From Cerioporus squamosus (Eukaryota > Basidiomycota > Agaricomycetes > Polyporales > Polyporaceae): 64,000 bases of DNA. Made by a program: the position numbers and the translations under genes. The notes beneath the pieces were generated by a model. It was not told where the DNA came from. It saw only the letters and a list, made by a program, of their open reading frames with translations, and did no database searches. Location of the stretch: contig JABYQS010000026.1 in assembly GCA_022592435.1 (NCBI GenBank), positions 1 to 64,000 on the forward strand, written 5' to 3'. Shown in pieces: positions 11,210-22,392 of this stretch; positions within the stretch are counted from its first letter, which is position 1; each line of letters starts with the position of its first letter.

Positions 11210-12291
11210 ATGCGCGCACTCTCCGCTGTCCTCCTCCTTGCAGCGATCAAACTTGCATCTGCCGCTCCTACACCATTGTTCGGGATCGACGTCGGTGATG
11301 TGAACATCAACACGGACGGAGAGACATCCGATGCGGACACGGTCGCCCTCTCGCAGGAGGACATCATGAGCACGCTCGTGCGACCTGCGCTTTTCGCCCG
11401 CGTGGCGTATTGTTCGTCGCCCTCGGTCCTGAACATGACTTGCGGCGAGCAGTGCGATGCCCTCCCGAACGTGAAGATCCTCGTCGCCGGTGGTGACGAC
11501 GGTTTGGTGCCAAACTTCTTCGTTGCGCATGATGTCGACACGGAGACGATTGTCGTCGCGCACCAGGGCACGGAGCCGAAGAATCTGCTGTCGGACCTCA
11601 ACGATCTCAACTTCTTCCAGGTGGATGCGAACACCACCGTGCTGCCGAAGGCAAACGGCGAGTTTGAATCATTCGGGTCGTTTCGATCGCTCATGTCTGA
11701 GTTACAGAGGATGTCAAGATGCACGATGGTTTCGCGGACACGCAAGAGAGGACGGCGGACCTTGTCATGTCAACCGTACAATCCGCGCTAGAGTCTACTG
11801 GCGCGAAGAAAGTGCTGGTTACCGGACACAGCCTTGGAGCAGCGATTGCGAGCATCGATGGCATGATGCTGAGGATGAAGCTCGATCCGAGCATAGCAGT
11901 CACCACGACAGTCTTCGGCTTGCCTCGAGTCGGCAACAAAGCCTGGGCCGACCTTGTTGACTCCACAGTGGGTAACTTCTCCGAGAGCACGCGTGGTTAT
12001 GCCATCTTATCGTCTCAATGACAGCTCGGCTCGTCGTTCACGCATGTCACGAATCAGCATGACCCGGTCCCCCAAGTGCCACCTCAGTTCGTCGACTTCC
12101 AGCATCCGAGCAACGAGATCCACATCACCGCGGTGGACTCGAGCGGCAACGTCGCTACCGCTCAACGTTGTCCCGGACAGGAGAACCAAAACTGCTCTCC
12201 GGGCAACTCCTTGCTCGATCTGAGCATCGACAACCACAGAGGACCGTACTTCCAGAACATCTCCATGGGGAATAAGTTCTGTCCCGTTTGA
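11210..12291 (+). CDS. Secreted class 3 lipase (alpha/beta hydrolase)
   Basis: Extracellular triacylglycerol-lipase-like enzyme of the fungal class 3 family. The start at 11210 gives a signal peptide (MRALSAVLLLAAIKLASA), so the upstream extension of the frame was not used. The N-terminal domain has FARVAYCSSPSVLNMTCGEQC and IVVAHQGTEPKNLLSDLNDL, where HQGTE matches the oxyanion-hole region. The nucleophile elbow is VTGHSLGAAIAS. FGLPRVGNKAWADLVDST is followed by a clean intron (GTGGGT to GACAG, ending near 12022) and then FTHVTNQHDPVPQVPPQF, which holds the catalytic Asp. IDNHRGPYFQNIS provides the His. The join between NTTVLPKANGE and VKMHDGFADTQERT near 11650-11708 is unclear: either an intron with a weak donor or a one-base error. 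Conserved Cys residues fit secretion. Confidence 0.88.
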
Positions 12292-13349
12292 TAGTCTCAC
12301 AGGTGTCATATGGCAGTCATATCAAACCAAACATGGACATCGTTTCATTAAGCGTTGGGCTTGGAAGGCAGCGGGCGTCGACCACGCGTACGAGTCAATG
12401 CCTTCTTCAACGCCTGCCCAAGCCGGATCTGGGACATGATCGCCGGAGATGTACGCTCATGGAGTCTCGCGGCAGACGTAGTCTGACCGTCATAGACTGC
12501 GTCTCATCATTTCTTCGAGGATCCAGCGGCAACTTGAAGTCAGTGACTCCTCGGTGGCAGTAGCCAGGTTGAACGTCCGGCATGCATCTGTCACTGGCAC
12601 GCTATCGTTGGTATGAACTTACAACAACGAACGTGTTCGCGCGGATCCTGTACCATTTGCCCGACTCCACATTGGATGCCATATACTCATGCTTCTTCGA
12701 GCAGGTTCGTCTTGGGGATCGAAGAGAATGCTGGGATTCCCATGGTCATGCTTCTGCGATTCGTTGTAGCTCACGCGATAAGGTACTGATACCTCGGTCT
12801 TATGACTCTCTTTTCGTGCTTTTCAGAGAGCTTCCAATCCAGCAGCACACTGAGGAGGTAAGTTCTGTCTTATCGCGTCCAGACATAGAATGCGTCTGAC
12901 ACATTGCCAGCGATTTGCTTCGGATCTTTCGCAGACAGTGCAGCACGACAGCGCTGTTTTCTCTCCACCGCATGAACCGCTCTCACACCGGAAGCTCGAT
13001 GAGAACCTCTTGCCATCCTGCGCCTTGCTCGCATTCAAAATTGGCACCATCCCGAGCCCGGCGGTCTCACTTTGCCATACAAGATAACCCGACGTATGTC
13101 CTGCGACACGATGGCTCGATCTTCGCATGCAGAGTTGATCACGCCGCGTGTGCTGCTGCGCCTAACCAACGACGCACCGGCCGTTTCCTTCCATGTCTAC
13201 TGTGTTATCGCCGGGCCTCCTGACTTCCGTCCAGAAGCTCTGCAGAACTCCTCCCGAGTACGCAGCACTATAAAGCCTCCTCGTCATGGCACCTTTCCCT
13301 CACAAGCCGTCAGCCCTCAGTCACCTCGGACTCTCGGTTTCTACCTGCC
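12292..13349. other. Intergenic, no supported gene
   Basis: About 1 kb between two rightward secreted-enzyme genes. Several open frames overlap on both strands, but none has a signal peptide, domain or plausible splice continuation. The last 100 bases carry the sedolisin core promoter. Confidence 0.5.
13269..13275 (+). promoter_or_regulatory. TATA box of the sedolisin gene
   Basis: TATAAAG lies 74 bases before the start codon at 13350, a normal TATA-to-ATG distance for a strongly expressed fungal secreted enzyme with a short leader. Confidence 0.6.
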
Positions 13350-15458
13350 ATGCTCTCCTCAGCTCTCCTGGTCGCTTGCCTGGCCGTTGTGGCGTACGGC
13401 AAGCCCGTCGCCCGCAGCATGCAGGTGCACGAGTCTCGTGCAGAGGTCCCGCCCGCGTTCGCGCTGAACGGACCTGCTGCGCCAGACACCATGCTCGATC
13501 TCCGCGTCGCTCTTGTCCAGAACGACATGGCAGGCCTCGAGAAGGCTCTCATGGACGTCAGCACGCCTGGAAGCCCGCTGTTCGGTCAGCACCTCAGCAA
13601 GGAGGAGGTACGGGGTTACTATTCCACTAGTTTCTGCGAGCCCGGAGATACTGATAGACCACCGGGTGAATAGGTGGAGAGCTTCGTGACGCCGAAGCAA
13701 GAGACTATCGATGCTGTGATGGCTTGGCTCAAAGAGAACGACATCGAAGCTACGAAGGCATCCCCGGCGGGCGACCAGCTGAGCTTCTCGATCCCCGTCA
13801 GCAAGGCCAATGAGCTACTCGACGCCGACTTCTCGGAGTTCACTCACATTGACTCCGGGAAGACGTCCATCCGGACGCTTGTGTACTCTATCCCGGCCGA
13901 CCTCAAGGGTCAGCTTGACTTCGTGCACCCCACTACAGTGTACGTAACCTAGCGTTGGATAACCTCCGAGCGCTTGTGTTGGGCTCACACGCATTGTCCA
14001 GGTTTACCAAGCCATTCAATGGCCCACAGTTCGTAACGCCACCGAAGATCAAGCCCGCAGTCAACCTTACGTCGGACGCAGTCCCGGCGTCGTGCGCATC
14101 CACAATCACCCCCGCGTGCTTGCAGGCACTCTACGGCATCCCCACCACCCCTGCTACCGTGAAGAGCAACCAGCTCGGTGTCAGCGGCTTCATCGAGCAG
14201 TTCGCTAACCAGGCTGATCTTAAGGTGTGTACGCAAGGCGCGCACCTCTATGATGACGATATACTGATCGCACCCGATCATAGACGTTCTTGGGTCGTCT
14301 TCGCCCAGATATTCCCTCGACGACCACCTTCACTCTGCAAACGCTCGATGGCGGATCGAACAGCCAGAATATCAACCAGGCTGGTATTGAGGCTGTATGT
14401 ATTGTCAACACCCTTCCTTGTCATGATCATAGCTGACACCGTTGACATCAGAACCTCGACATTCAGTACACGGTCGGCGTTGCAACTGAGGTCCCTAACG
14501 TCTTCATCTCTGTCGGCGAGAACAACCGCGACGGCGTGAACGGCTTCCTCGACCAGATTAACTTCCTTCTCGGCGAGTCCAACCCCCCGCAAGTCCTCAC
14601 CACCAGCTATGGCTTCGATGAGCCCGACCTCCCGAGCTCCCTTGCCAAGTGAGTCACAGGTTGATGTCATCCTCAGAACGCTTCTGACTTGGAACGCCCT
14701 TGAGCTCGCTCTGCAATGCGTACATGCAGCTCGGAGCTCGTGGTACTTCCATTCTCTTCGCCTCTGGCGACGGCGGTGTATCTGGTTCGCAGAGCCAGCG
14801 CTGCACGACGTTCATCCCCACCTTCCCTTCTGGATGCCCCTTGTAAGGACGCACTTTAGCTGCTGCCGCAACATGCGTTGACTGACGTCCTACAGCCTGA
14901 CCTCCGTCGGCGCCACCACTGGCATCACCGAGACCGCCGCGACGTTCTCCTCGGGCGGTTTCTCCGCGATCTTCGCGCAGCCTTCTTACCAGGCCTCTGC
15001 CGTCTCAACCTACCTTACCGCGCTTGGAAACACCAACTCGGGGAAGTTTACGCGCACAGGTCGTGCGTTCCCCGATGTCTCCGCCCAGGGTGAGAACGTC
15101 GAGATCGTGCTCAGCAACCAGTTCGGCCTCGTCGACGGAACGAGCTGCTCGTCGCCCATCTTTGCGAGCGTGATCGCGTTGCTCAACGATGAGCTCGCTG
15201 CTGCCGGCAAGCCGCCCCTCGGTTTCCTCAACCCCTTCCTGTACTCGACTGGTGCATCGGCGCTCAACGACGTGACGACCGGCAACAACCCTGGCTGCAA
15301 CACGAACGGTTTCCCGGCGCGCGCTGGTTGGGACCCGGTGAGTATTTTTCATCGTGCCTACTCCTGGGCGGATGGCTGACCACTGCTTGCTCGGCTACCA
15401 GGTCACCGGTCTCGGTACCCCCAACTTCGCGAAGCTCAGGACCGCGGTCGGCCTATAA
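13350..15458 (+). CDS. Secreted sedolisin-family serine protease (S53, tripeptidyl-peptidase type)
   Basis: Acid serine-carboxyl peptidase that removes tripeptides or short peptides from protein N-termini outside the cell. A signal peptide (MLSSALLVACLAVVAYG) precedes the activation pro-domain (FALNGPAAPDTMLDLRVAL to HLSKEEVESFVTPKQE). The mature domain starts near CASTITPACLQALYGI. The catalytic set is visible: Glu and Asp in GIEANLDIQYTVG (across an intron), the oxyanion Asp in FASGDGGVSG, and the nucleophile in DGTSCSSPIFAS. The C-terminal calcium-site region reads AGWDPVTGLGTPNF. Introns include 13608-13673 and 13940-14001, with several more; all exons join in frame. The stop is TAA at 15456-15458. 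It sits between a lipase and a glycosyltransferase with no sign of co-transcription. Confidence 0.93.
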
Positions 15459-15982
15459 GCTGGGATTATTGCATCTGCACACGGACTCTGTAACCTCAAC
15501 CCGACCTGTATCTTTTATCATGTAGTATGACGACTTCACGAATGTGATGAAGGTACCCTCTATGATGGGTGTGGTGCGCTAGTATCGAAGCAACAAGCCG
15601 CTTGTTCGACTGCAAGCTACATATGTGCCTTCATATCATGATGTCTTTTCGCGTGTTTTCGCGCTCCTCACTCCGCAAGGTCATCTTTCCTCAGCTCAAG
15701 CAGCTTCGCACGTTGATGTGCACCATCCTCGGATCCACAACTGAGGGTAGCTCAGTCTTCTCGTCTTGACTCGGACTGGCCACAGGCTCACGGGAAGAAT
15801 GCAAGGGGTGATTGAATGTGCCGAAGAGAGCATAGAACGGACTACTGATAGATGTATTTGTTTGTTGATAGGTATGTCTGAGTGGTGATCTAAAATCTAC
15901 AGGTATACAAGACGTCTCTATGTCCTCTGTCCTCCTTAGTCCGCTCGGTCGAACAAACCCGACACACGAAGAGAGTCAAAGT
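15459..15982. other. Convergent 3' intergenic region
   Basis: The sedolisin and the leftward UDP-glycosyltransferase end facing each other across about 520 bases. This probably holds both 3' UTRs. No gene or notable repeat was seen. Confidence 0.5.
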
Positions 15983-18115
15983 CTAGAGAGAGTCGAGGAA
16001 CGCCAGCATGTCCCTCTTCGACGCGCCTCCATCCTCCCACTCCCCATTCACGCCCTTACGCACGGCCTGCAGCCTCTCGCGCTTCTTCGCGCCGTCCTCC
16101 CCGAACGCCTTGCCAAGCACCTCGCGGGCCTCAGCCTTCAGCGCGTCGATGGTACCCACTGGCTTCCTGCCGTTGCGGTAGATGGGCTTGAGGCCGTGTC
16201 CAGTGCGGACTTCGATCAACTCATAGCCGATTTGCAGCTGGTCGGCGATGTGGACAGCATTAAGGGGCTGGTCGCCGCCGAATGGCCAGAGGATCCTGTG
16301 AAGTGACCATGAGTACGCCCATCTCAGCACCTCTTGTTGGGCACGTACTGAGGGACGCCCGAAGAGATGGCCTCTGTGACACCGTTGTGGCCGCCGTGAG
16401 CGACGAACCAGCCAGTCGCCTGTTCAGTCAACGAAGGTGAGTACTGGTGGTCTCTTCTCGGATCAGTGGATAGGTCCATACCGGATGGTCGAGGATGAGC
16501 TGCTGGGGCGTCCAGGGAGACAGGATGCCTTTCCCGTACGCCTTCACTTTCTCCTTGATCTCGTCAGGAATGACAGCAAACGGCGACGCGTGGCTGAGAA
16601 TCTGCGTAGACGGTGAGCTTTTCGACTAGATGGAGGGTGGGTGGGTTCTCCACTCACGAAGGGCTTCTTCAGCTCCATGACGACGTCGAGGAACGCCCAC
16701 ATCTTCTCCGGTGTCTTGACTGGCCAAAAGATCGAGCCAAACGAGATCTAGTAGCATGGAGACACTCAGCAAACACGCTTGAGTGGGACTCGACGCACTT
16801 ATCAACTCACGTAGAGGAGAGACTTCTCGCCGGACGTCTTCAACGTCTCTCCGAGGAACTCCTGGATCTCAGCGGACTCTTTCGACAGCTTCTTCTCGGA
16901 CTCGTTTGCTGTCTTCTTGGATGCCGAGGGCAACAGCGGCCCAGACACGTACGCGGGGCGCCCGGTCTCGGCGAACCATCTCTTGAAAGCTCGGACCGCC
17001 TCGGGCTCGTATGACTCGGGCGTGAAGAGGATGGCGCCATCGGCCTTCTCGATGGTCCTGCGGTGCGTCAGCATCGTCCTGCAGGAAGCTTCAAGCATGC
17101 GACGTACTCGTAAACTCGAGGAAATATTTTAGTCGCAATCTCATCCGGGAAGGGGAACTAAATGTATACCGTGGTCAGTCAGTGCAATCCTCGTGCCGAC
17201 GATGGATGGCTGCACTCACGTCCTGAGGGAAATACTCGTGCGCGTACATTGGCGGCATGCCCGGGATGCGAACGACCTCCCCTTCTGGCGGGTTGAACGC
17301 AATCTATTATGGGTACAGGAGCGTTAACGCAAACCAGAGTCCAGAAGGACGGAGGACTTACCGATCTCACTACGTCCTCGAAGGGGCGACCCGTCTGGCG
17401 TGCAATCTCTTCAGCCTTGAGGCGAAGGTTGCCCTTACCGCCCAAGCTCTCCGGACCGAAGAGGTAGAACATGGCATAGGTCAATCCGGGATGCCATGTA
17501 ATAGCCTTCACACTGTTTCCGCTGATGGCCTTAACCGAAGTGAATGGCTCAATGGCGAAGAACTGTGGCCCGTCGGCAAGGCAAGCGGTCAACTGGTCAG
17601 CGGGACCTCCGATAAGCAGGCGGTGCGTAGCATACGTACGTCCAGGATTATAGCCTGGGGTTTCGGGAGGGGAGGGAAGCGTGTGCCTGTCTGTGTGCAC
17701 ACCAGCTCTCGTTCCTCGTCGAGTGCCTTCCAGGCCTCCTCGAAGGCCTTGTCTCCTTCGTCCGTACTCAGGAATGCGACGTCGTTGATGGAGATGACTC
17801 TGAGTGCAGCCATCAGTTGTGCTTCTGCTGAAGTTCTGACGCACATGGTGTCCAACGAACCTTATGCGCTTTGCGTATTCCTCCTCTTCCGGCTCGAAGC
17901 TGCGGGCCAGTTCGGTCGTGATGCGTGGATAGAATGCAGTGTTGGTCAGGATGGTCACATTGACCGGGCGAAGCTTCACCAGGCGGGCAGAGAGATGGAC
18001 CAGCGGACGGGCGTGACCTGCTAGAGAATGAAGACATGAAACATCCGACTTAGCATGGAGACGTACCCCAAGCGGAGGCCGTATGCGTGACGATATGTTT
18101 CTGTGGTGCGGCCAT
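15983..18115 (-). CDS. UDP-glycosyltransferase (GT1 family)
   Basis: Cytosolic or membrane-associated enzyme that transfers a sugar from a UDP donor to a small lipophilic acceptor. The start at 18115 encodes MAAPQKHIVTHTASAWG, and after splicing HARPLVHLSARLVKLRPVNV, the N-terminal acceptor domain with the usual early His. The C-terminal donor domain contains YVSGPLLPS, LYISFGSIFWP (across an intron) and the UDP-sugar signature WTPQQLILDHPATGWFVAHG, followed by GHNGVTEAISSGVPQ and ILWPFGGDQPLNA. The splice between GVPQ and ILWPF is unambiguous. The protein is about 500 residues from about ten exons, normal for fungal members, and has no signal peptide or C-terminal membrane anchor. The acceptor cannot be read from sequence; sterols, phenolics and xenobiotics are all possible. 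Confidence 0.92.
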
Positions 18116-18167
18116 AGCAAGTTCGCAGTTGCTGGGGGTGGTAAGTAGCTGGCCGACAACCGAAGAT

Positions 18168-18175
18168 CTTATATA
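18168..18175 (-). promoter_or_regulatory. TATA box of the UDP-glycosyltransferase
   Basis: TATATAAG on the minus strand lies about 53 bases before the start codon at 18115. Confidence 0.5.
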
Positions 18176-18467
18176 CAGTGAGTCATGTCGAGCGCGCGAC
18201 GGCCGCAATGATTGCACGGTCAACCGGCAGGTCCCTCGAATGTGTGAAACGCATGTGTCGATTGCCAGCACGCAAGCTGCACCGAGTCTCAGTCATGATT
18301 CCAATTCATCGCCGCCCTCTACGTGGTCGTATATTCGCGCCAGCGCCCTATTCGACGATCGGTCTCGTTCGGTAGCTTCTTTTGTTCGCAGATTATGCAC
18401 GCGTATTCCCACCGTGTCATCATCCTGACCCGCGGTGTGCTTGATCCCCGGATAGGCCCGACAGGAC

Positions 18468-18489
18468 GGGATTAATCAGTATTAATCCC
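18468..18489. repeat. Short perfect inverted repeat
   Basis: GGGATTAAT and ATTAATCCC are separated by CAGT. The 22-base palindrome lies in the promoter-side intergenic region between two divergently placed features. It could be a dimeric regulator site, though no regulator is implied. Confidence 0.45.
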
Positions 18490-18652
18490 AGGCATTACGA
18501 TCAGTTCATGCTGCTATTGTTCCGCGGATCGCGTCGGGCGTTGACCAGGTATTCAAATTCATTGGTACGTGGAGCGACAAGATTCAGCGCCGCAATCTGG
18601 GTACGAATGGGAGGGTGGACTCACGGCAAGAGCTTGCGTGGACTATTGGCAG

Positions 18653-18735
18653 TGGTCTCGTACCCAGACGGTCGGTTTGAAGCCGCTCCCCACCACCGCG
18701 AGCGGCTTCAAACCGACCGTCTGGGTACGAGACCA
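18653..18735. repeat. Perfect 35-bp inverted repeat (hairpin) with 13-base loop
   Basis: The arms at 18653-18687 and 18701-18735 are exact reverse complements over 35 bases, starting TGGTCTCGTACCCAGAC and ending AAGCCGCT. The loop is 18688-18700. TTGGCAGT occurs at 18646-18653 and again at 18737-18744, resembling an 8-bp target-site duplication. The first 17 bases of the arm recur at 38600-38616. It is non-coding: candidates are a tiny MITE, an excision footprint or a small-RNA precursor hairpin. Confidence 0.9.
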
Positions 18736-19205
18736 GTTGGCAGTTGCCTTCACCGTTTCCGTCGGTCCCAGGATGGTAGGATCACCGTGATCACGCTATC
18801 GATGCAGATATCAGGGAGAAAGAGTTTCCAGAGAAAAGCCTTGTGTTGCCACGCAGTACAACGTCGTCATGGTCAGGAAGGAAAAGCATTTGAAGAGCGT
18901 CAACGGTCGCTCCTCATCGCACAGCACCGCCACGGAAATACCTACATACAACTTGAGCTGGTCAAACTTGGGCTCGTCTTGATCTTAATTCCATGTTCGA
19001 CATAATAGAAACCATGGCAGGGGTTCCGGAAGGCTGACCGCCAGGAGAGCGATGCAATAGTAACGTCCTGTTCGTCAGATTAGGAAGTGATACATCATAC
19101 ACATGTAATGAAAGGTGATGCAGCGATAACATGGTCCACAGGAGACAAACAACACAACTGGTATAAGATCCATCCAACTCAAAGCGCACCGCACGCAGAA
19201 AAGCT

Positions 19206-20698
19206 CTATAGCAGCGTGCCAAACGCCGCTCCCGCAAGCGCGAGTGCTGCTGCAAGCGGACCCCAGGCAAACGCGCCCGGCCGCAACGGCAGCGCGCCGC
19301 TGACCTGCGCTCCGGTGAGGTTCGAGGGCGACGAGCTGCCCCACATCTGGAAGTTGCGGAAGTACGCGTTCACGTCTGCAGGGGGTGCCCAGGAGGAGTC
19401 GCTGCCGCCAAAGAAGGTGGAGAAGTAGAGGCCGCCGATGTCGATGTTCGAGTCGCCGCGGTATTGGAGTGCCTCTTCGTGGAGTGCCCGGACGTTGTTG
19501 TAGCTGCGATGAGACGTCAGGACGGAAAACGGGAAGTTCCGTAGTGAGGCGAGGACGTACTAGAGGAGGACTTCGCCGTTCACCGTGTTCACAGGCTGAT
19601 TCAGCCGGACGAGGAGAGTAACCCGGTTCCAGCTAATTTCATGCCACAAATCAGCGTTTGATCACGGCATAGGCATGCAGTAGGACGCACCGGCCAGTGA
19701 TGAACGCGAAAGATCCACGGTCAATACTCGTACCGAAGCCGTCCGAGTTACAGCGGAAATCCTTGTTGGAACATATGTCGTTCGGCGTAGGAACGTATGC
19801 GTATACTGCAACATCGTTGTCAGCCAATGGTCTTTGATGCGTCAAATTGACAAGCGGCGCGCCGAGTAACATGGCACGGGACAGTGCCGTGAGATACGCA
19901 TCACTGGACACACCCGTGTCGGCTTTGTCTCAGCACTGACCGGCCGTTGACCCGTCCGAGGTGATCTGCGGTCGTATGGAGCATGCTCGTCTTGGAGCCG
20001 AAGCTCGAGATCATGCTGAGGCGTTACAAACAGGCCAACATGTTGGTGTGTCGCCGACTGCTCCTGACTGCTCGGCAGCCGCGTTGCAGAGCGACAAGGC
20101 GGGACATAACAACGGATCGCGGACGCACCTTCACCCGCTGCATCTGTCCTCCACATCAACCGCGTGCTGAAGCAGTTGGTACCATTCGCCGCGACACCTC
20201 CCGAGCACCCGTTTGGGTCAGGCCCACCGCGCAGGCCAGGCAGCTTGCCGCCCTTGACGAAGTCGAAGTTCTCGTCGAACGCGACCTCGTATGAGACGAG
20301 CATGCTCTGGAATGACGACCCGTCCGAGGTGTTCCATAGCGAGTACAGCTGCATGCCGCTCGCTTCGCTTCCGACGGCGCCCTTGGGTACTTGACCTGGA
20401 GCACGGGCCCGGTGACATTCTCGGTGGATGTAAATGCGGGCTTGTCGGGGAAGGGATCGTTGACGAAGGCGATGTTGCTCGCGCCCTGCTGTATCTTGCC
20501 CTTGCTCAGCGACCAGCCGGAAGTGATAAATGATTGGGCATCGGAGTTCGAGAGGGTGGCCGTGGGGAAGGGAATGGACGTGCTGGTCGTTAGCGAGTAG
20601 AGAGACGCGATGGTCGTGGGGTCAGCGAGCTGTGGCTGTTGCCATGAGGGCGCGACGGCGGCCAGAAGAGAAAGGACTGTAAGGCCGAGAGGAAGCAT
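19206..20698 (-). CDS. Polysaccharide lyase family 14-like, secreted and probably GPI-anchored
   Basis: Resembles the Agaricomycete PL14-type lyases, which cleave glucuronan- or alginate-like uronic polymers by beta-elimination. The start at 20698 gives a signal peptide (MLPLGLTVLSLLAAVAPS). Diagnostic blocks are MLVSYEVAFDENFDFVKGGK, LPGLRGGPDPNGCSGG, CFSTRLMWRTDAAGE, VYAYVPTP, GSFAFITG, WNRVTLLVRLNQP, GGLYFSTFFGGSDSSWAPP and FRNFQMWG, on several exons. The C-terminus after Ser/Asn-rich sequence is a hydrophobic stretch (GPLAAALALAGAAFGTLL) ending at TAG 19206, typical of a GPI signal. Between GPVLQVKYP and GSEASGMQLYSLWN, near 20387, the frame slips by one base within a C run. A 47-base intron could bypass this but would delete family residues, so a sequence error is preferred. 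Substrate is inferred from family only. Confidence 0.82.
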
Positions 20699-20999
20699 GG
20701 TGGGGAAGGAGAAGATGAAGAGATGCACGGGGTTGGGGGCCCTGCCCGGGAAGGATAACGCGAGGAGAGTCGAGCAAGCTGTGCGCGCCGCAGTCACCAT
20801 AACCGTTAGAATGCTTGGATGCGACGTCAAGCTTGGCTGAGCCTCTCACCTCGTCTGTGTTACTGCGCGTGCCCAGGCTTGCTGAGATTACCAAGATGGA
20901 GTGGCAGGAGGCTCACAGAGGTCGAACGTACAGCGTGAAAGTGCAAGAGGCAAGCAGCTGCGCGATCGCCAAGTGCTGGCGGCTGTCATAGGTACCGTT

Positions 21000-21060
21000 T
21001 CTTACTACACTACTTACTCACGTACTTACTATATGCTTACATAAGCACCTACTTACTTGG
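21000..21060. repeat. TACTTAC-rich simple repeat
   Basis: CTTACT/ACTTAC words occur repeatedly in about 60 bases. It is a low-complexity pyrimidine-biased tract in intergenic sequence with no evident function. Confidence 0.5.
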
Positions 21061-22236
21061 TTCCAAGTCATTGAAGTCAAGCTCTTCCGATCGCCGGTGG
21101 CACAAACCATCAACTCCATCGCGTCCGATGATGCCTTCGTGCTCTTTCCTCTTCAGACTTCAAGTTCTTGCGTGAGGCCCTCTCGGTTTTCAAGCCGACC
21201 CGAGGCGAGTATATTCTCCCTACCTAATAACCTCGTCCTGGATACTTATCTACGCTCGCTGGACGTCGTGATTTGACCAGAAGTCAAGTAGCTGCTAGTG
21301 GTGCTGTTGTCTGGTCTGAAAGACACGGCACAGGTATTTGATTTGACACGCAGTATCGCCCTGTGATTACCGTAAATAACAAGCGTCCCTCATCTGCCCT
21401 AGGTAGTCCGCGCGGGGCCTAGTCCACGCCATATCACTGGACGGCGCTCAACGTGTCATTTGCAGTCCTACGGCCCACGCAACATGGTCTCGCGGCTGTA
21501 TCAGATTAGGGCAGCGTAAACGAAGAACTACAGGCTGGCAAGTACTTGGGCCTTGGTTCCAAAGAATGGCATTATTTCTCCTATATTATAAAGCTTTTCT
21601 GCTTGTTATGGCATGAGACCACATGCATTTTGCGGCAAGTAGACTCAGTAGCTGCAGGGCGAGGTTTAGCCTCACGTTCACTACACTTGCCATTCTGGGA
21701 CTTGACCTTCCTAGACGCTGACGTCGGACGCTCAGCGCTAGGGTGCGGGCAAATTGGTCTGGAGGTCTGCTTGACCGGTAATTCACACGGGATCCCCGAC
21801 AAGGCCAGATTTACCGAGGTAAATGACGGTTAATGAGCCGGCCGCCTATCTGCTTAACTGAGCCGACTTTCGGCTGCTCCTGGTCGCGAAACATCTGTAG
21901 AACGGCCTAAAATATTGGTGAGAGAGGTCCTCGATGTTGTTGGGGAATGCTCAGCCAGAGTTGAGCAACCGTAGTGGTGGATGGATGGGGATGCCGTCTG
22001 AGAATTGTCTGAGATACATATTGGCGCCCATGCAGCCCGCCCGAGACCTTACGACGACATATATTGGCATCTCTGCCACCTTGTAATGCCAAAATTTTGC
22101 GGAGACTGCACGGACATTGGCTACAATGCCACACCGCCGGACGCGAGAGAGGATTGGGTAGTCATCCTGACCGTGGCTTTGGTTAGTCTAATTTACCCTG
22201 ATTAACATGGGCTTTTCGGCCCTTCTGAGATTGAGA

Positions 22237-22283
22237 GGTAATTTACGGTAAATTACCCCTGTTAATTAGCACGGGGCTAATTA
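22237..22283. repeat. Two adjacent AT-rich palindromes upstream of RPB3
   Basis: GGTAATTTAC and GTAAATTACC flank a single G at 22237-22257. TAATTAGC and GCTAATTA flank ACGGG at 22263-22283. Both lie 110-155 bases before the RPB3 start codon. A related direct copy of the AATTTACCCTGATTAA type lies just upstream near 22190. This may be a dimeric transcription-factor site cluster or a mini-insertion. Confidence 0.6.
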
Positions 22284-22392
22284 GCATTCCAAAATGCCCG
22301 CACCCTACTCAGCGCGACTCGGTCTGCGGCATAAGCACTTGTTCTCTTCCTTCCCCCATCTCCTTCTCCGCTCCTCCCCGCTGGCTCTCGAT

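Larger units (their letters stand above)
18116..19205. other. Intergenic region with two inverted repeats
   Basis: About 1.1 kb between the glycosyltransferase start and the 3' end of the PL14-like gene, both on the minus strand. Apart from the TATA box and the two inverted repeats listed separately, no gene is supported. Confidence 0.5.
20699..22392. other. Long divergent intergenic region
   Basis: About 1.7 kb between the PL14-like start (leftward) and RPB3 start (rightward). No open frame carries a domain. At about 21000-21060 there is a run of TACTTAC-like repeats. The last 200 bases are AT-rich and palindromic (listed separately). Composition is less GC-rich than the coding regions. Confidence 0.5.

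Noticed and set aside
12582..13223. Open frames between lipase and sedolisin
   Set aside because: No protein-like conservation; probably non-coding promoter sequence.
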